A DNA stretch of 53,864 nucleotides from an uncultured Oscillospiraceae bacterium (GCA_947630645.1 CANRIF010000004.1:1-53864); one strand, 5' to 3'. Shown: positions 8,642 to 17,821, numbered from the stretch's first letter. Made by a program: numbers and translations. Notes: generated by a model not told the origin, from the letters alone.

Positions 8642-9946
8642 TCAAGCCAGCTCGATCCGCAGCACGGTGTCCGTCTCGTCGGGCAGGACCGGGTCGGGCC
8701 CCAGGTCCAAAAAGCACACGTCCGGCCAGTCGCTGTGGACCCAGCTGGTGGAGATCGGTATCTCCCGCCCGTCGGCCAGGCAGGTCACCGATCGTATCTG
8801 CTCCTTTTTCAGGCCCGGCACCGGCAGCGGGCCAAGGGCGTTTTCGTATATGTGCAGGTAGAGCGTATCGCCCCGGCGGGTAAAGCGGCCGCAGTCCGGC
8901 TTTGGCAGGTCCGCCTTCCCGCAGCCGTAGATGCTCTCGCCGTTACGCTCCATCCAGCGGCCGATGCCCTCCAGGATCTCCAGGGACCGGCGCGGGAACG
9001 CGCCCGTCTCCGTGGGGCCTACGTTCAGGATCATGTTCCCGCCCCGGCTGACGCACTCCACCAGCTTCTTCACTAGGAAGCCGGCGGGTTTATAATAGTC
9101 ATCGTTCCGGCAGTAGCCCCAGCTGTTGTTCATGGTGACGCAGCTCTCCCAGGCCAAGTCTCTCCCCTCCCGATCCCGCAGGCCCTCCGGTGGGATGGTC
9201 TGCTCCGGGGTGATAAAGTCCCCGTGCCAGGGTGTGGGCCGGCACTCGTACAGGGACCCGAAGCCCTCGCCGCTGGCCTCCAGGCGGTTGTTGAGGACGA
9301 TCCCCGGCTGGAGGGAGCGCACCATGTCCGCCAGCTCCGCCGCCCGCCATTTGGCCCCAGTCATCTCGCCGTAGCTGAAGTCGAACCACATCAGGTCCAG
9401 CTTCCCGTAATTCGTACACAGCTCCCGCACCTGCCCGTGCATATAGGCCAGATACCGCTCCCAGTCCCGGCCCTCGTTTCCCGCGGCGGGGTCGTCCCGC
9501 AGGGGGTGGTGCCAGTCGCCATAGTGTGGGTAGTCGGAGTGGTGCCAATCCAGCAGCGAGTAATATAGCCCCACCCGCAGCCCCTCGGCCCGGAACGCGT
9601 CCAGAAACTCCCGCACGATGTCCCGGCCGAAGGGTGTGTTGGTGGACTTATAGTCCGTCAGGGCCGAGTCGAAGAGGCAAAATCCGTCGTGGTGCTTGGC
9701 CGTCAGGACGGCGTAGCGCATCCCCGCCCGCTTGGCGGCTCTGGCCCAGGCGCGGGCGTCCAATTCCGTCGGGTCGAACCCGTCGAAATAGGGCCGGTAC
9801 GCCTCCTCCGGCATCCGTTCCGCGTTGCGTACCCACTCGCCCCGGGCCGGCAGCGCGTACAGCCCGAAGTGGATGAAGAGGCCGAACCGGGCCTCCCGGA
9901 ACCAGGCCATGCGCCGCTCATAGTCCTCCCGCACAAAGCGATACAT
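8642..9946 (-). CDS. GH29 alpha-L-fucosidase
   Basis: A 434-residue glycoside hydrolase removing alpha-linked L-fucose from host-type glycans (core alpha-1,6 or outer-arm fucose; specificity not readable). Family signatures: WFREARFGLFIHFGLYA at the N-terminus, YAVLTAKHHDGFCLFDS, and LDLMWFDFSYGE with the nucleophile Asp189. Length fits the catalytic domain plus a small beta domain. No signal peptide, so it is predicted to be cytoplasmic. It follows the beta-galactosidase by 12 bases in one operon, with GGGAGGAAGG before the ATG. Fucose catabolic genes are not in this window. Confidence 0.93.
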   Translation of the reverse strand: MYRFVREDYERRMAWFREARFGLFIHFGLYALPARGEWVRNAERMPEEAYRPYFDGFDPTELDARAWARAAKRAGMRYAVLTAKHHDGFCLFDSALTDYKSTNTPFGRDIVREFLDAFRAEGLRVGLYYSLLDWHHSDYPHYGDWHHPLRDDPAAGNEGRDWERYLAYMHGQVRELCTNYGKLDLMWFDFSYGEMTGAKWRAAELADMVRSLQPGIVLNNRLEASGEGFGSLYECRPTPWHGDFITPEQTIPPEGLRDREGRDLAWESCVTMNNSWGYCRNDDYYKPAGFLVKKLVECVSRGGNMILNVGPTETGAFPRRSLEILEGIGRWMERNGESIYGCGKADLPKPDCGRFTRRGDTLYLHIYENALGPLPVPGLKKEQIRSVTCLADGREIPISTSWVHSDWPDVCFLDLGPDPVLPDETDTVLRIELA

Positions 9947-9958
9947 ATCCTTCCTCCC

Positions 9959-12088
9959 TTACCGCCGCACGGTGAAGCGCACCTCCACCGGCTCCGTCTG
10001 CGCCGTGGTGATGGTCAGTCTGATGGTCCCGGCCTCGCCGGTGGTCCGCACGAACGTGCCGCCGCAGCCGCCCTCCAGCACCGCCGTCTCCGGTCCGGCC
10101 AGCGCGCCCGGTCCCTCCAGAGCGAAGCGCACCGGCAGCGGGGCGTAGCTTGCCAGGGAGCCGTGTTCGTCCAGCAGCCGCAGCCGCACCGCGGCCATGT
10201 CGTACACCTCGCCCTCTGTAAGTTCCGTGTGGCTCACCCGTGCCTCCAGGTGCAGCCTGGCCGAGGGTCCCTTCGTCACGGAGGCCACGGTCCGGCCGCC
10301 CTTGCGGGCGTCGAAGCGCCAGGCCACGGTCTGGCCGCCCCACCAGGGCACCGCCGCGCCCGTCACCGCCATGGGGCCGTGGGGCAGTGCCTGCCAGTTC
10401 TCATCATGAATGGTGGTCACATATTCGCCGTCCTTGTAGATCGCCACCTCCTCCGCGTTGGTGAAGACCCACACCGTCCCCACATTGCCGCCGGGGTAGT
10501 CCCCGATGTCCAGAGACGAGCCTATCTCCAGCACCGTGGCCTCCTCCCCCTGGCTGGCGTACAGCGCCGCCGCCAGCTTGGGGTTGCGGAAGCTGTCCAT
10601 CACCCCATGGTAACAGATGCGGTCGCCGGAGCCGAAGTCCTTGTGGGTGGCATAGTCGAACATACACCAGCTGAAAAAGCCCGCGTGGCCGCCGCTGGCC
10701 ATGGCGCCGTCCATCACCCGGGCGTGGCGCAAGGCGTGTTCCTGCCGGTGGGCCCAGGTGTCGGCGGGTTTGGTGGGATACATATGGCCGTTGTTCTCGG
10801 TGACGATGAACGCCTTGTCCGGGGCGGCGCACACCTGGTCCCGGGGCCGGACGCCGGCGTTGTTGCCCGTGTGGGAGAAGTCGTTGAAGGCGAACACGTC
10901 CTCCTGGGTGTCCCCCAGCTCCACATACCGGATGCCGGTGGTGGCCCGGCTGGGGTCCAGCTCGTGGGCGATGGCGTTGGTGCGATCATAAAAGGGCGTG
11001 TCGTCCAGGCTCTCGTTGATCCGCACGCCCCAGAGGATCACGCTGGGGTGGTTGCGGTTTTGCAGCACCATCTCCCGGACGTTCTGGCAGGCCTGGTCCT
11101 TCCAGGCGTCATCGCCGATGTGCTGCCAGCCGGGTATCTCCGTCAGCACCAGCAGCCCCTCCCGGTCGCACTCGTCCAAAAAGTACGGGCTCTGGGGGTA
11201 GTGGCTGGTCCGCACGATGTTGCAGGCCAGCTCCTGGCGCAGGATGCGGGCATCCTCCCGCTGGAGCCGCTCGGGGGCAGCATAGCCGATGTAGGGGAAG
11301 GACTGGTGGCGGTTCAGGCCCCGGAGGAACAGTTTTTTCCCGTTGAGGTAAAACCCGTCCGCCTGGAACCGGGCCGTCCGGAAGCCAAAGGCCGTCTCCT
11401 GCATGTCCCCGGAGGCGGGCAGCACGGCCCGCAGGGTGTAGAGCGCGGGGCTGTCGATATCCCAGGGCGCCGCGTCCGGCACCGGGATGTCCACCGTCCC
11501 GCTCCCATGGGCCTCGGCGGCCAGGGTCCCGTCGGGGGCGAATATCGCATACCGCACCGGCCCCGGCGCCGTGCAGCTGACCCGGGCGGTGGTAAGGTCC
11601 GGCGTGTAGATGAAGAGGTCCTCGATGATCTGGCCCGGCCGCGTGTCCAGCCACACGTCCCGGTAAAGGCCGCCGTAGGTGAGATAATCCACCACGTAGC
11701 CGAAGGGCGGGATGGAGGGGTTTTCCGTGCAGTCCAGCTTCACGCTCACCAGCGCCTCCTCGCCGGGGGTGACCGCGTCGGTGATCTCCACGCGAAAGGC
11801 GGTGTAGCCGCAGTGGTGGGAGCCCATCTCCCGGCCGTTGACGTATACCGTGGCGATGTGGGCCGCGCCGTCGAACTGGAGGAAAAAGCGCCTGTCCGCC
11901 CCGTCCGCGGGGATGGGGATGCGCCGGCGGTAGCCGCACACCGTCTCGTACATGGACGGGTCCGCGTAGTGCAGCGGCACCTCGGCCACATTGTGGGGCA
12001 GGCGCACCGGCTCCGCCCCGCCCTCGCCCCGGCCGAAGGCGTCCGTCCACTTGAAGATGAATTCCCAGCCGTTATCCAGTCTCTGCAT
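9959..12088 (-). CDS. GH2 beta-galactosidase
   Basis: A 709-residue GH2 enzyme: sugar-binding jelly-roll domain (about 1-180), immunoglobulin-like domain (about 180-265), TIM barrel, then a C-terminal beta domain. The acid/base is Glu359 in ILWGVRINES and the nucleophile Glu431 in IVTENNGHMYPTK, a pattern of GH2 beta-galactosidases. It lacks a signal peptide, so it should remove terminal galactose from imported oligosaccharides in the cytoplasm. It is the first gene of the galactosidase-fucosidase operon and is divergent from the isomerase operon. The ribosome binding site is GGGAGG. A related GH2 activity (for example beta-glucuronidase) is less likely. Confidence 0.85.
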   Translation of the reverse strand: MQRLDNGWEFIFKWTDAFGRGEGGAEPVRLPHNVAEVPLHYADPSMYETVCGYRRRIPIPADGADRRFFLQFDGAAHIATVYVNGREMGSHHCGYTAFRVEITDAVTPGEEALVSVKLDCTENPSIPPFGYVVDYLTYGGLYRDVWLDTRPGQIIEDLFIYTPDLTTARVSCTAPGPVRYAIFAPDGTLAAEAHGSGTVDIPVPDAAPWDIDSPALYTLRAVLPASGDMQETAFGFRTARFQADGFYLNGKKLFLRGLNRHQSFPYIGYAAPERLQREDARILRQELACNIVRTSHYPQSPYFLDECDREGLLVLTEIPGWQHIGDDAWKDQACQNVREMVLQNRNHPSVILWGVRINESLDDTPFYDRTNAIAHELDPSRATTGIRYVELGDTQEDVFAFNDFSHTGNNAGVRPRDQVCAAPDKAFIVTENNGHMYPTKPADTWAHRQEHALRHARVMDGAMASGGHAGFFSWCMFDYATHKDFGSGDRICYHGVMDSFRNPKLAAALYASQGEEATVLEIGSSLDIGDYPGGNVGTVWVFTNAEEVAIYKDGEYVTTIHDENWQALPHGPMAVTGAAVPWWGGQTVAWRFDARKGGRTVASVTKGPSARLHLEARVSHTELTEGEVYDMAAVRLRLLDEHGSLASYAPLPVRFALEGPGALAGPETAVLEGGCGGTFVRTTGEAGTIRLTITTAQTEPVEVRFTVRR

Positions 12089-12127
12089 GGTCGTTCCTCC
12101 CAGAAAGCGGTAAATATTTCCGTCCCC

Positions 12128-12156
12128 ATTATGCCCTATTCCCGGCCATCATGCAA
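12128..12156 (-). promoter_or_regulatory. Sigma-A promoter of the beta-galactosidase/fucosidase operon
   Basis: On the minus strand TTGCAT (12151-12156) and CATAAT (12128-12133) are 17 bases apart, about 40 bases before the ATG at 12088. Confidence 0.6.
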
Positions 12157-12171
12157 GCGGGAATTTGATGG

Positions 12172-12201
12172 TTGCACAGGACCGCGGCGAAGTGTTATAA
12201 T
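12172..12201 (+). promoter_or_regulatory. Sigma-A promoter of the isomerase-fructokinase-mannosidase operon
   Basis: TTGCAC (12172-12177) and a perfect TATAAT (12196-12201) are 18 bases apart. It runs back to back with the beta-galactosidase promoter, so both may share regulation. Confidence 0.75.
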
Positions 12202-12226
12202 CAAAATATAAAATAAGTATATTTTG
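12202..12226. promoter_or_regulatory. Inverted repeat over the transcription start of the isomerase operon (operator candidate)
   Basis: CAAAATATA and TATATTTTG are perfect 9-bp arms around a 7-base spacer, beginning one base after the -10 box. This is the classic position for a repressor. The sequence is too AT-rich to be a useful RNA hairpin. Confidence 0.5.
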
Positions 12227-12252
12227 CGCTCTGCGCCGAAAGGAGACATACC

Positions 12253-12939
12253 ATGAAGCGTTCCGAGATCAACGAAGCCCTGAAGGAGCTGGAGGCCATG
12301 TGCCAGAAGTACAGCTGCTTCCTGCCCCCCTTCTGCCACTTCACCCCCGATGAGTGGCAGAGCGTCGGCCACGACTACGACGAGGTCCGCGACTGTATGC
12401 TGGGCTGGGACATCACCGACTACGGCCTGGGCGATTTCAACAAGGTGGGCTTGAGCCTGATCACCATCCGCAACGGCAACCGGGCCATGGCGGACAAGTA
12501 CCCCAAGGTCTACGCGGAGAAGCTATTGTACCTGCGGGAGGGCCAGTACTCCCCCAACCACTTCCACTGGTACAAGACCGAGGACATCATCAACCGGGGC
12601 GGCGGGAACATCCTGATCCGGGTGTACAACAGCCTGCCGGACGAGAGCATCGACTACGCCTCCGACGTGACCGTACATACCGACGGCCGGACCTACACCG
12701 TCCCCGCCGGGACCCAGATCCGCCTGACCCCGGGCGAGAGTATCCACATCCAGCAGTATATGTACCACGACTTCAACGTGGAGCCCGGCACCGGCCCGGT
12801 GCTGATGGGCGAGGTCAGCCAGTGCAACGACGACAACACCGACAACCGCTTCAATCCCCCCGTGGGCCGCTTCCCCACCATCGAAGAGGACGAGCCGGCG
12901 TACCGGCTGCTGTGCAACGAATACCCCGCCGCGAAGTGA
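12253..12939 (+). CDS. D-lyxose ketol-isomerase family protein (probable D-mannose isomerase)
   Basis: A 228-residue cupin-fold sugar isomerase of the D-lyxose isomerase family, which interconverts D-lyxose/D-xylulose and often D-mannose/D-fructose. The metal-binding signature is visible as NHFHWYKTED plus a later His in YMYHDF. The gene next to it is a fructokinase and the third gene a beta-mannosidase, so the likely physiological substrate is mannose released from glycans. The start follows GAAAGGAG. It is the first gene of a five-gene plus-strand operon ending at 17805. Confidence 0.85.
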   Translation: MKRSEINEALKELEAMCQKYSCFLPPFCHFTPDEWQSVGHDYDEVRDCMLGWDITDYGLGDFNKVGLSLITIRNGNRAMADKYPKVYAEKLLYLREGQYSPNHFHWYKTEDIINRGGGNILIRVYNSLPDESIDYASDVTVHTDGRTYTVPAGTQIRLTPGESIHIQQYMYHDFNVEPGTGPVLMGEVSQCNDDNTDNRFNPPVGRFPTIEEDEPAYRLLCNEYPAAK

Positions 12940-12949
12940 GGAGGACGAC

Positions 12950-13909
12950 ATGCTGGACGTGGTAGCATTGGGCGAGTTGCTCATCGACTTCACCTATCAG
13001 AGCGCGGACGGGGATGGCTACCCCCTCATGGCCGCCCATCCCGGCGGCGCGCCCGCCAACTTCCTGGCCGCGCTGGCCAAATTCGGCGCCAAGACGGCCC
13101 TGCTGGGCAAGGTGGGCACCGACGCCTTCGGCAAACTCCTCACTGGCACGCTCCACCAGGCCGGGATCGAGACACGCGGCCTGGTGGCGGCGGACGACGT
13201 ATTCACCACTCTCGCCTTCGTCACCCTGGACGGCCAGGGCGACCGTACCTTCTCCTTCGCCCGCAAGCCCGGCGCGGACATGGCGCTGCGCTTCGACGAG
13301 CTGGACCTGGGTCTGATCGACGAGGCCCGCGTGTTTCACTTCGGCACCCTCTCCCTCACCGACGAGCCGGCCCGCACCACCACGAAAAAGGCGGTGGCCT
13401 ACGCCCGGGAGCGTGGCAAACTTATCACCTACGACCCCAATCTGCGGGTGCCGCTGTGGAAGAGCCTGGACGAGGCCCGGGAGCAGATGCTCTGGGGGCT
13501 GGGTCAGGCGGACGTGGTGAAGGTCAGCGACGAGGAGGCCCGGTTCCTCTTCGACCTGGACCCGGAGCCCGCCGCGAAGCACATCCTGGACCATTACGGC
13601 GTCAAGCTGGTATTCGTCACCTGCGGGCCGGACGGCTGCGTATACCGCAGCGCCCGCGCCGCGGGACACGTCCCGGGCCTGGCCGGGCTGCAGGTAGCCG
13701 ACACCACCGGCGCCGGGGACATCTTCGGCGGCAGCGCGGTGTGGAAGCTGCTGTCCTATGATAAGGCGCCCGACGCGCTCACGGAGGCGGAGATCGCAGG
13801 CGCGGTCCGCTTTGCCTGCGCCAGCGCCGGCCTGTCCACCACCCGCCCCGGCGGCATCTCCAGCGTCCCGTCCTATGACGAGGTGCTGGCCCGCCTGGGG
13901 GCAGAATAA
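12950..13909 (+). CDS. PfkB-family fructokinase
   Basis: A 319-residue ribokinase-fold sugar kinase. The N-terminal GAPANFLAALAKFGAKTALLGKVG is the substrate-side PfkB signature, and DTTGAGDIFGG near residue 250 carries the catalytic Asp and anion hole. Similarity of pattern is closest to bacterial fructokinases (ATP + fructose to fructose 6-phosphate). It starts 10 bases after the isomerase with GAGGAGG as ribosome binding site. Together they would convert mannose to fructose 6-phosphate without mannose 6-phosphate. Confidence 0.88.
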   Translation: MLDVVALGELLIDFTYQSADGDGYPLMAAHPGGAPANFLAALAKFGAKTALLGKVGTDAFGKLLTGTLHQAGIETRGLVAADDVFTTLAFVTLDGQGDRTFSFARKPGADMALRFDELDLGLIDEARVFHFGTLSLTDEPARTTTKKAVAYARERGKLITYDPNLRVPLWKSLDEAREQMLWGLGQADVVKVSDEEARFLFDLDPEPAAKHILDHYGVKLVFVTCGPDGCVYRSARAAGHVPGLAGLQVADTTGAGDIFGGSAVWKLLSYDKAPDALTEAEIAGAVRFACASAGLSTTRPGGISSVPSYDEVLARLGAE

Positions 13910-13922
13910 GAGAGGATATAGT

Positions 13923-16316
13923 ATGTTCATCCAGGACTGGACCCTGCATTTCGACGGCTTCGACCCCATCTCCTGCCAGGCCCCCTGTTCGCTGTACAGC
14001 GTCCTTTCCGGCGCGGGAAAGATCCCCGACCCCTTTTACGGTCTGAACGAGCGGGAACTGACCGCGTTGAGCGAGAAGGACTGCGCCTTCACCGCCCGCT
14101 TCGGGGCGGACGGCGACCTGCTGGCCCGGGAACACGTCCTGCTCACCTTCTATGGGCTGGACACTCTCTGCCGCATCCGGCTCAACGGCGTGGAGCTGGG
14201 ACGGGTGAAAAATATGCACCGGTCCTATACCTATGAGGTGAAGGGCCTGCTCCGCCAGGACGGGAACGAACTGCGGCTGGACTTTTCCTCCCCCATGCGC
14301 TATTTCAGCGAGCAGAACGCCCGGCACTACCTCTATACCAACGACGGGGACACCCTCCCCGGCGCGGCCCATCTACGCAAGGCGCTGTATATGTCCGGCT
14401 GGGACTGGGGCCCCACCCTGCCCGACATGGGCATCTGGCGGCCCGTGGAACTGACCGGCTGCGGCGCGGACCAGATCACGGACATGGCCGTGACCCAGCA
14501 TCACCGCCCCGGCGCGGTGGACGTGGAACTGGCCGTGGAGACGGCCTATGATGCCGGATGCGAGGCATACGCCTCCCTGGACGGGCAGCGGGTCCGGCTG
14601 GAGAACGGACGCGGCACGATCACCGTAAACTCCCCCCGCCTCTGGTGGGCCAGAGGCTACGGCGGCCAGCCCCTCTACGACCTGGACGTGGAACTGGTGC
14701 AAAACGGCCAGGTCATCGACCGGGACCATCGGCGCGTCGGCCTGCGGACCCTCACCGTCAGCACCCAGCCCGACCCGGACGGCAAGGGCAGCGAGTTCTG
14801 CCTCGTACTCAACGGGGTCAAGATATTCGCCATGGGCGCCAACTATGTGCCCCATGACAGCCTGATCCACAGGACCGCCGGCCGGCTGGACGAGCTGATG
14901 GGCTGGTGCCTGGACGCCAACTTCAACTGCCTGCGCGTCTGGGGCGGCGGCGTGTACCCCAGCGACCGTTTTTTTGAACTGTGCGACGAAAACGGCATCC
15001 TGGTCTGGCAGGACTTCATGATCGCCTGCGCCAACGTGCGCCTGACGCCGGAGTTCGAGGCCGAATTCATGGCGGAGGCGGAGGAGAACCTGCGGCGGCT
15101 GCGCCACCATGCCAGCCTCGCCATCATCTGCGGCAACAACGAGATGGAACTGGCCGTGAAGGAGTGGGCGGGCGTTGGTGACAGCCAGCTGGTGCGTGAG
15201 GACTACATCCAGCTTTACGAGCGGCTGCTGCCGGCCATGTGCGCCCGGGTGGCGCCCCAGGTCTTCTACTGGCCCTCCAGTCCCTCCGCGGGCGGCGGCT
15301 TCAAGGACACCGGGGACCCGGCCCGGGGCGACAGCCACTACTGGGCCGTTTGGCACGGGAGCCTGCCCTTCACCGCCTACCGGGAGCTGGACTTCCGCTT
15401 CTGCTCCGAGTACGGCTTTGAGAGTTTCCCCTCCATGAAGACCGTCCGCAGCTTCTGCCCGGAGGAGGAGATGAACTGCTTCTCCCGGGTGATGGAGGGC
15501 CACCAGAAGTGCAAGGGCGGCAACGGCAAGATCCTCCGCTATCTGGCGGACACCTATCTCTATCCCTCCCACTTTGACGATCTCGTCTACGCCTCCCAGC
15601 TGCTCCAGGCGGACGCCATCCGCTACGGCGTGGAGCATTTCCGCCGGCGCCGGGGCCGGTGCATGGGCTCGATCTACTGGCAATTCAACGACTGCTGGCC
15701 GGTGGCCTCCTGGTCCAGCGTGGACTACTACGGCCGCTATAAGCTGCTGCATTACGCGGCAAAGCGGTTTTACGCGCCGGTGGCCATGGGCCTGATCCTG
15801 GAGGACGGGCGTCTCACCGTGAACATCGTCAACGAGACGCGGGAGCATTTTGAGGGCAGCGTTCGCATCACTGTTCGCCGGGGGGATATGACCGCGCTGG
15901 CGGATCGCACGGTCCAGGTCCGGACGGACCCCCTCTCCTCCGCCGATGTCATCTCGTTCCCGGTGGAGGCGCCGGACCCTTACGACGCCTATATCTGCGC
16001 GGACCTATACGACGAGAGCGGCGCGTTCCTCACCCGGCGGACGGAGCTGTTCGTCCCGCCCAAGCACTTCGCCTGGCGCAAGCCCGCCATCACCGCGGAC
16101 TTTGCCGACACGGCGGAGGGCGTTACCCTCTCTCTGCGCTCGGACGTGTTCGCCAAGGGCGTGTACGTCGATTTTGACGGCATGGACTGCGCGCTTAGCG
16201 ACAATGGCTTCGATCTGACGGACCCGGAGCCATACCGCATCTCGGTCCGCACGGACCGCCCCGCCGCCGACCTGGCCCGGGCGTTCACGGTCAAGTCCGT
16301 CTGGGATATCCGCTGA
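13923..16316 (+). CDS. GH2 beta-mannosidase
   Basis: A 797-residue GH2 exo-beta-mannosidase. The ATG at 13923 (MFIQDWTLHFDGF) follows AGAGAGGA just after the kinase stop; the longer open frame overlaps the kinase and is not used. The N-terminal domain has WDWGPTLPDMGIWRPVEL; the barrel has WGGGVYPSDRFFELCDENGILVWQDF, acid/base Glu407 in GNNEM and nucleophile Glu496 in CSEYGFESFPS, as in beta-mannosidases. No signal peptide. It would release the core beta-mannose of N-glycans or of mannans. Confidence 0.92.
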   Translation: MFIQDWTLHFDGFDPISCQAPCSLYSVLSGAGKIPDPFYGLNERELTALSEKDCAFTARFGADGDLLAREHVLLTFYGLDTLCRIRLNGVELGRVKNMHRSYTYEVKGLLRQDGNELRLDFSSPMRYFSEQNARHYLYTNDGDTLPGAAHLRKALYMSGWDWGPTLPDMGIWRPVELTGCGADQITDMAVTQHHRPGAVDVELAVETAYDAGCEAYASLDGQRVRLENGRGTITVNSPRLWWARGYGGQPLYDLDVELVQNGQVIDRDHRRVGLRTLTVSTQPDPDGKGSEFCLVLNGVKIFAMGANYVPHDSLIHRTAGRLDELMGWCLDANFNCLRVWGGGVYPSDRFFELCDENGILVWQDFMIACANVRLTPEFEAEFMAEAEENLRRLRHHASLAIICGNNEMELAVKEWAGVGDSQLVREDYIQLYERLLPAMCARVAPQVFYWPSSPSAGGGFKDTGDPARGDSHYWAVWHGSLPFTAYRELDFRFCSEYGFESFPSMKTVRSFCPEEEMNCFSRVMEGHQKCKGGNGKILRYLADTYLYPSHFDDLVYASQLLQADAIRYGVEHFRRRRGRCMGSIYWQFNDCWPVASWSSVDYYGRYKLLHYAAKRFYAPVAMGLILEDGRLTVNIVNETREHFEGSVRITVRRGDMTALADRTVQVRTDPLSSADVISFPVEAPDPYDAYICADLYDESGAFLTRRTELFVPPKHFAWRKPAITADFADTAEGVTLSLRSDVFAKGVYVDFDGMDCALSDNGFDLTDPEPYRISVRTDRPAADLARAFTVKSVWDIR

Positions 16317-16348
16317 AGCGGAGACTTTGAAAAGGCAGGTGAGAGCGT

Positions 16349-17146
16349 ATGTACCGGCTCCTGATCGCGGATGACGACGATTCCGTCCGGGAGGACGTGC
16401 GTACCCTTCTCCCCTGGGCCGACTACGGATTCGACACGCTGGCCGAGGCGGACAGCTACGTGACGGCGATGGACCGGGCAATGGACGTGCGGCCACATGC
16501 CGCGCTGGTTTCGGTGCGGCTGGGCGTTCGGTGGGGCGCCGACCTCATAGAGCAGCTTCGCGCCGCGGGCCTGCGGACGGCCTTTTGCGTCATCTCCGAC
16601 TACGACGAGCCGGAGCATATCCGCCGGGCCATGCGGGCCGGCGCCAAGGACTTCCTGCTCAAACCGCTGGACCCCACGGAGGTGCTGACCTTTCTGAAGC
16701 GATGTCTGCCGCCGGGCGTCAGCGGCGCGCGGCTGGACCTGTTCGCCGCCCGGTCCGGGATGGACCCCATCCTGGGCGTGGACCGCAGGACCCTCTCCCC
16801 GCTGACCAACAAGATCCTGCTCATGGCCAACAATGGCCTGGACTACCCCCCCGCCACGCTCATTTCCATCGCGGAGAGCCTGCACATGAACAGCAAGTAC
16901 CTGGGCCGGGTCTTCCTGCGTGAAACGGGCATGAAGCTCTCGGAGTACATGACCGCCTGCCGGATGGAGCGGGCGCGGCGGCTGGTCACCGGCACCCAGG
17001 AGAAGATATCCGTGATCGCCAACATGGTCGGTTACAGCCAGCTCAATCGGTTCTACGTCCATTTCAGAAATTATTTCGGCATCTCGCCCGGCGCGCTCCG
17101 CAGCGTCGCGCCGCCGCCGGAGATCAGGGAGGATACCACATCATGA
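16349..17146 (+). CDS. AraC-type regulator with a degenerate receiver domain (YesN-like)
   Basis: A 265-residue protein with an N-terminal CheY-like receiver (1-120) and a C-terminal AraC double helix-turn-helix (about 155-258, ISVIANMVGYSQLNRFYVHFRNYFGISPGALR). The receiver keeps the acidic cluster (Asp8-Asp11), Ser83 and Lys105, but the phospho-acceptor Asp of the usual TDIRMP motif is Ser55 in ALVSVRLG. It is therefore probably not phosphorylated. No histidine kinase lies nearby, although YesN relatives normally pair with YesM. It likely controls the neighbouring glycan genes. Confidence 0.88.
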   Translation: MYRLLIADDDDSVREDVRTLLPWADYGFDTLAEADSYVTAMDRAMDVRPHAALVSVRLGVRWGADLIEQLRAAGLRTAFCVISDYDEPEHIRRAMRAGAKDFLLKPLDPTEVLTFLKRCLPPGVSGARLDLFAARSGMDPILGVDRRTLSPLTNKILLMANNGLDYPPATLISIAESLHMNSKYLGRVFLRETGMKLSEYMTACRMERARRLVTGTQEKISVIANMVGYSQLNRFYVHFRNYFGISPGALRSVAPPPEIREDTTS

Positions 17147-17805
17147 GACAAAAACTCTTCACGGAATCGCCCATCTTTCAGTTTTTGAGCCGGGTGGCGG
17201 ACATGATGATCGTGAACGTGTTGTTTATTGTCTGCTGCCTCCCGGTGGTGACGGTGGGCGCGTCCCTGGCTGGGCTGACCAAGGTGACGCAAAACATCTC
17301 CCTTGGCAAGGCGCCCAGCGTCATCAAGACCTTTTTCCGCGCCTTCCGCGGCAATTTCAAGCAGGCCACCATCACCTGGCTGGCCCTCGCCCTGATCGCC
17401 GCCTCCCTGGTCTGCGACCTGCTGCTCATCGACACCTTCCTCCCCGGCACCACCGTCGCCGCGGTGCTGCGGGGGCTGGTGCTGGTGGTGGCGCTGGCGT
17501 GTCTGGCCGTGGCGTCCTATCTCTTCCCCCTGATCGTCCGCTACGACAACGGGCTGAAGCAGCACCTCCAGAACGCCATGATCCTGACCATCTACAAGCT
17601 GCCCCGCACCATCGCCATGGTGGCGCTCAACGCGGTGCCGTTCGTGCTGCTTTGGCTCTCCGTCATCTCGTTTTTGAAGTCCCTGGCCTTCTGGTTCGTC
17701 ATCGGCTTCGGCGTGATCAGCTATCTGGATAACGCGCTGCTCTCCTCGGTCCTGGCCCAGCTGGAGAAGCGGGACAAGGACGAGCCAGTGGACGAGCCGG
17801 ACTGA
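17143..17805 (+). CDS. YesL-family (DUF624) membrane protein
   Basis: A 220-residue integral membrane protein with about five hydrophobic segments and the DUF624 start FLSRVADMMIVNVLFIVCCLPVVTVG. YesL proteins occur with YesM/YesN regulators and sugar ABC transporters in Firmicutes; their molecular role is not established. The start codon overlaps the regulator stop (ATGA), and an intrinsic terminator follows, so this is the last gene of the operon. Confidence 0.88.
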   Translation: MRQKLFTESPIFQFLSRVADMMIVNVLFIVCCLPVVTVGASLAGLTKVTQNISLGKAPSVIKTFFRAFRGNFKQATITWLALALIAASLVCDLLLIDTFLPGTTVAAVLRGLVLVVALACLAVASYLFPLIVRYDNGLKQHLQNAMILTIYKLPRTIAMVALNAVPFVLLWLSVISFLKSLAFWFVIGFGVISYLDNALLSSVLAQLEKRDKDEPVDEPD

Positions 17806-17821
17806 CTGGCCCCACAGCAAA

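Noticed and set aside
9689-12211. Long plus-strand frame opposite the GH29 and GH2 genes; similar long shadows at 18807-21116, 21156-22769, 40151-42004 and 44570-46405
   Set aside because: All mirror well-supported genes, show no family motif, and have the composition expected from antisense of GC-rich codons.
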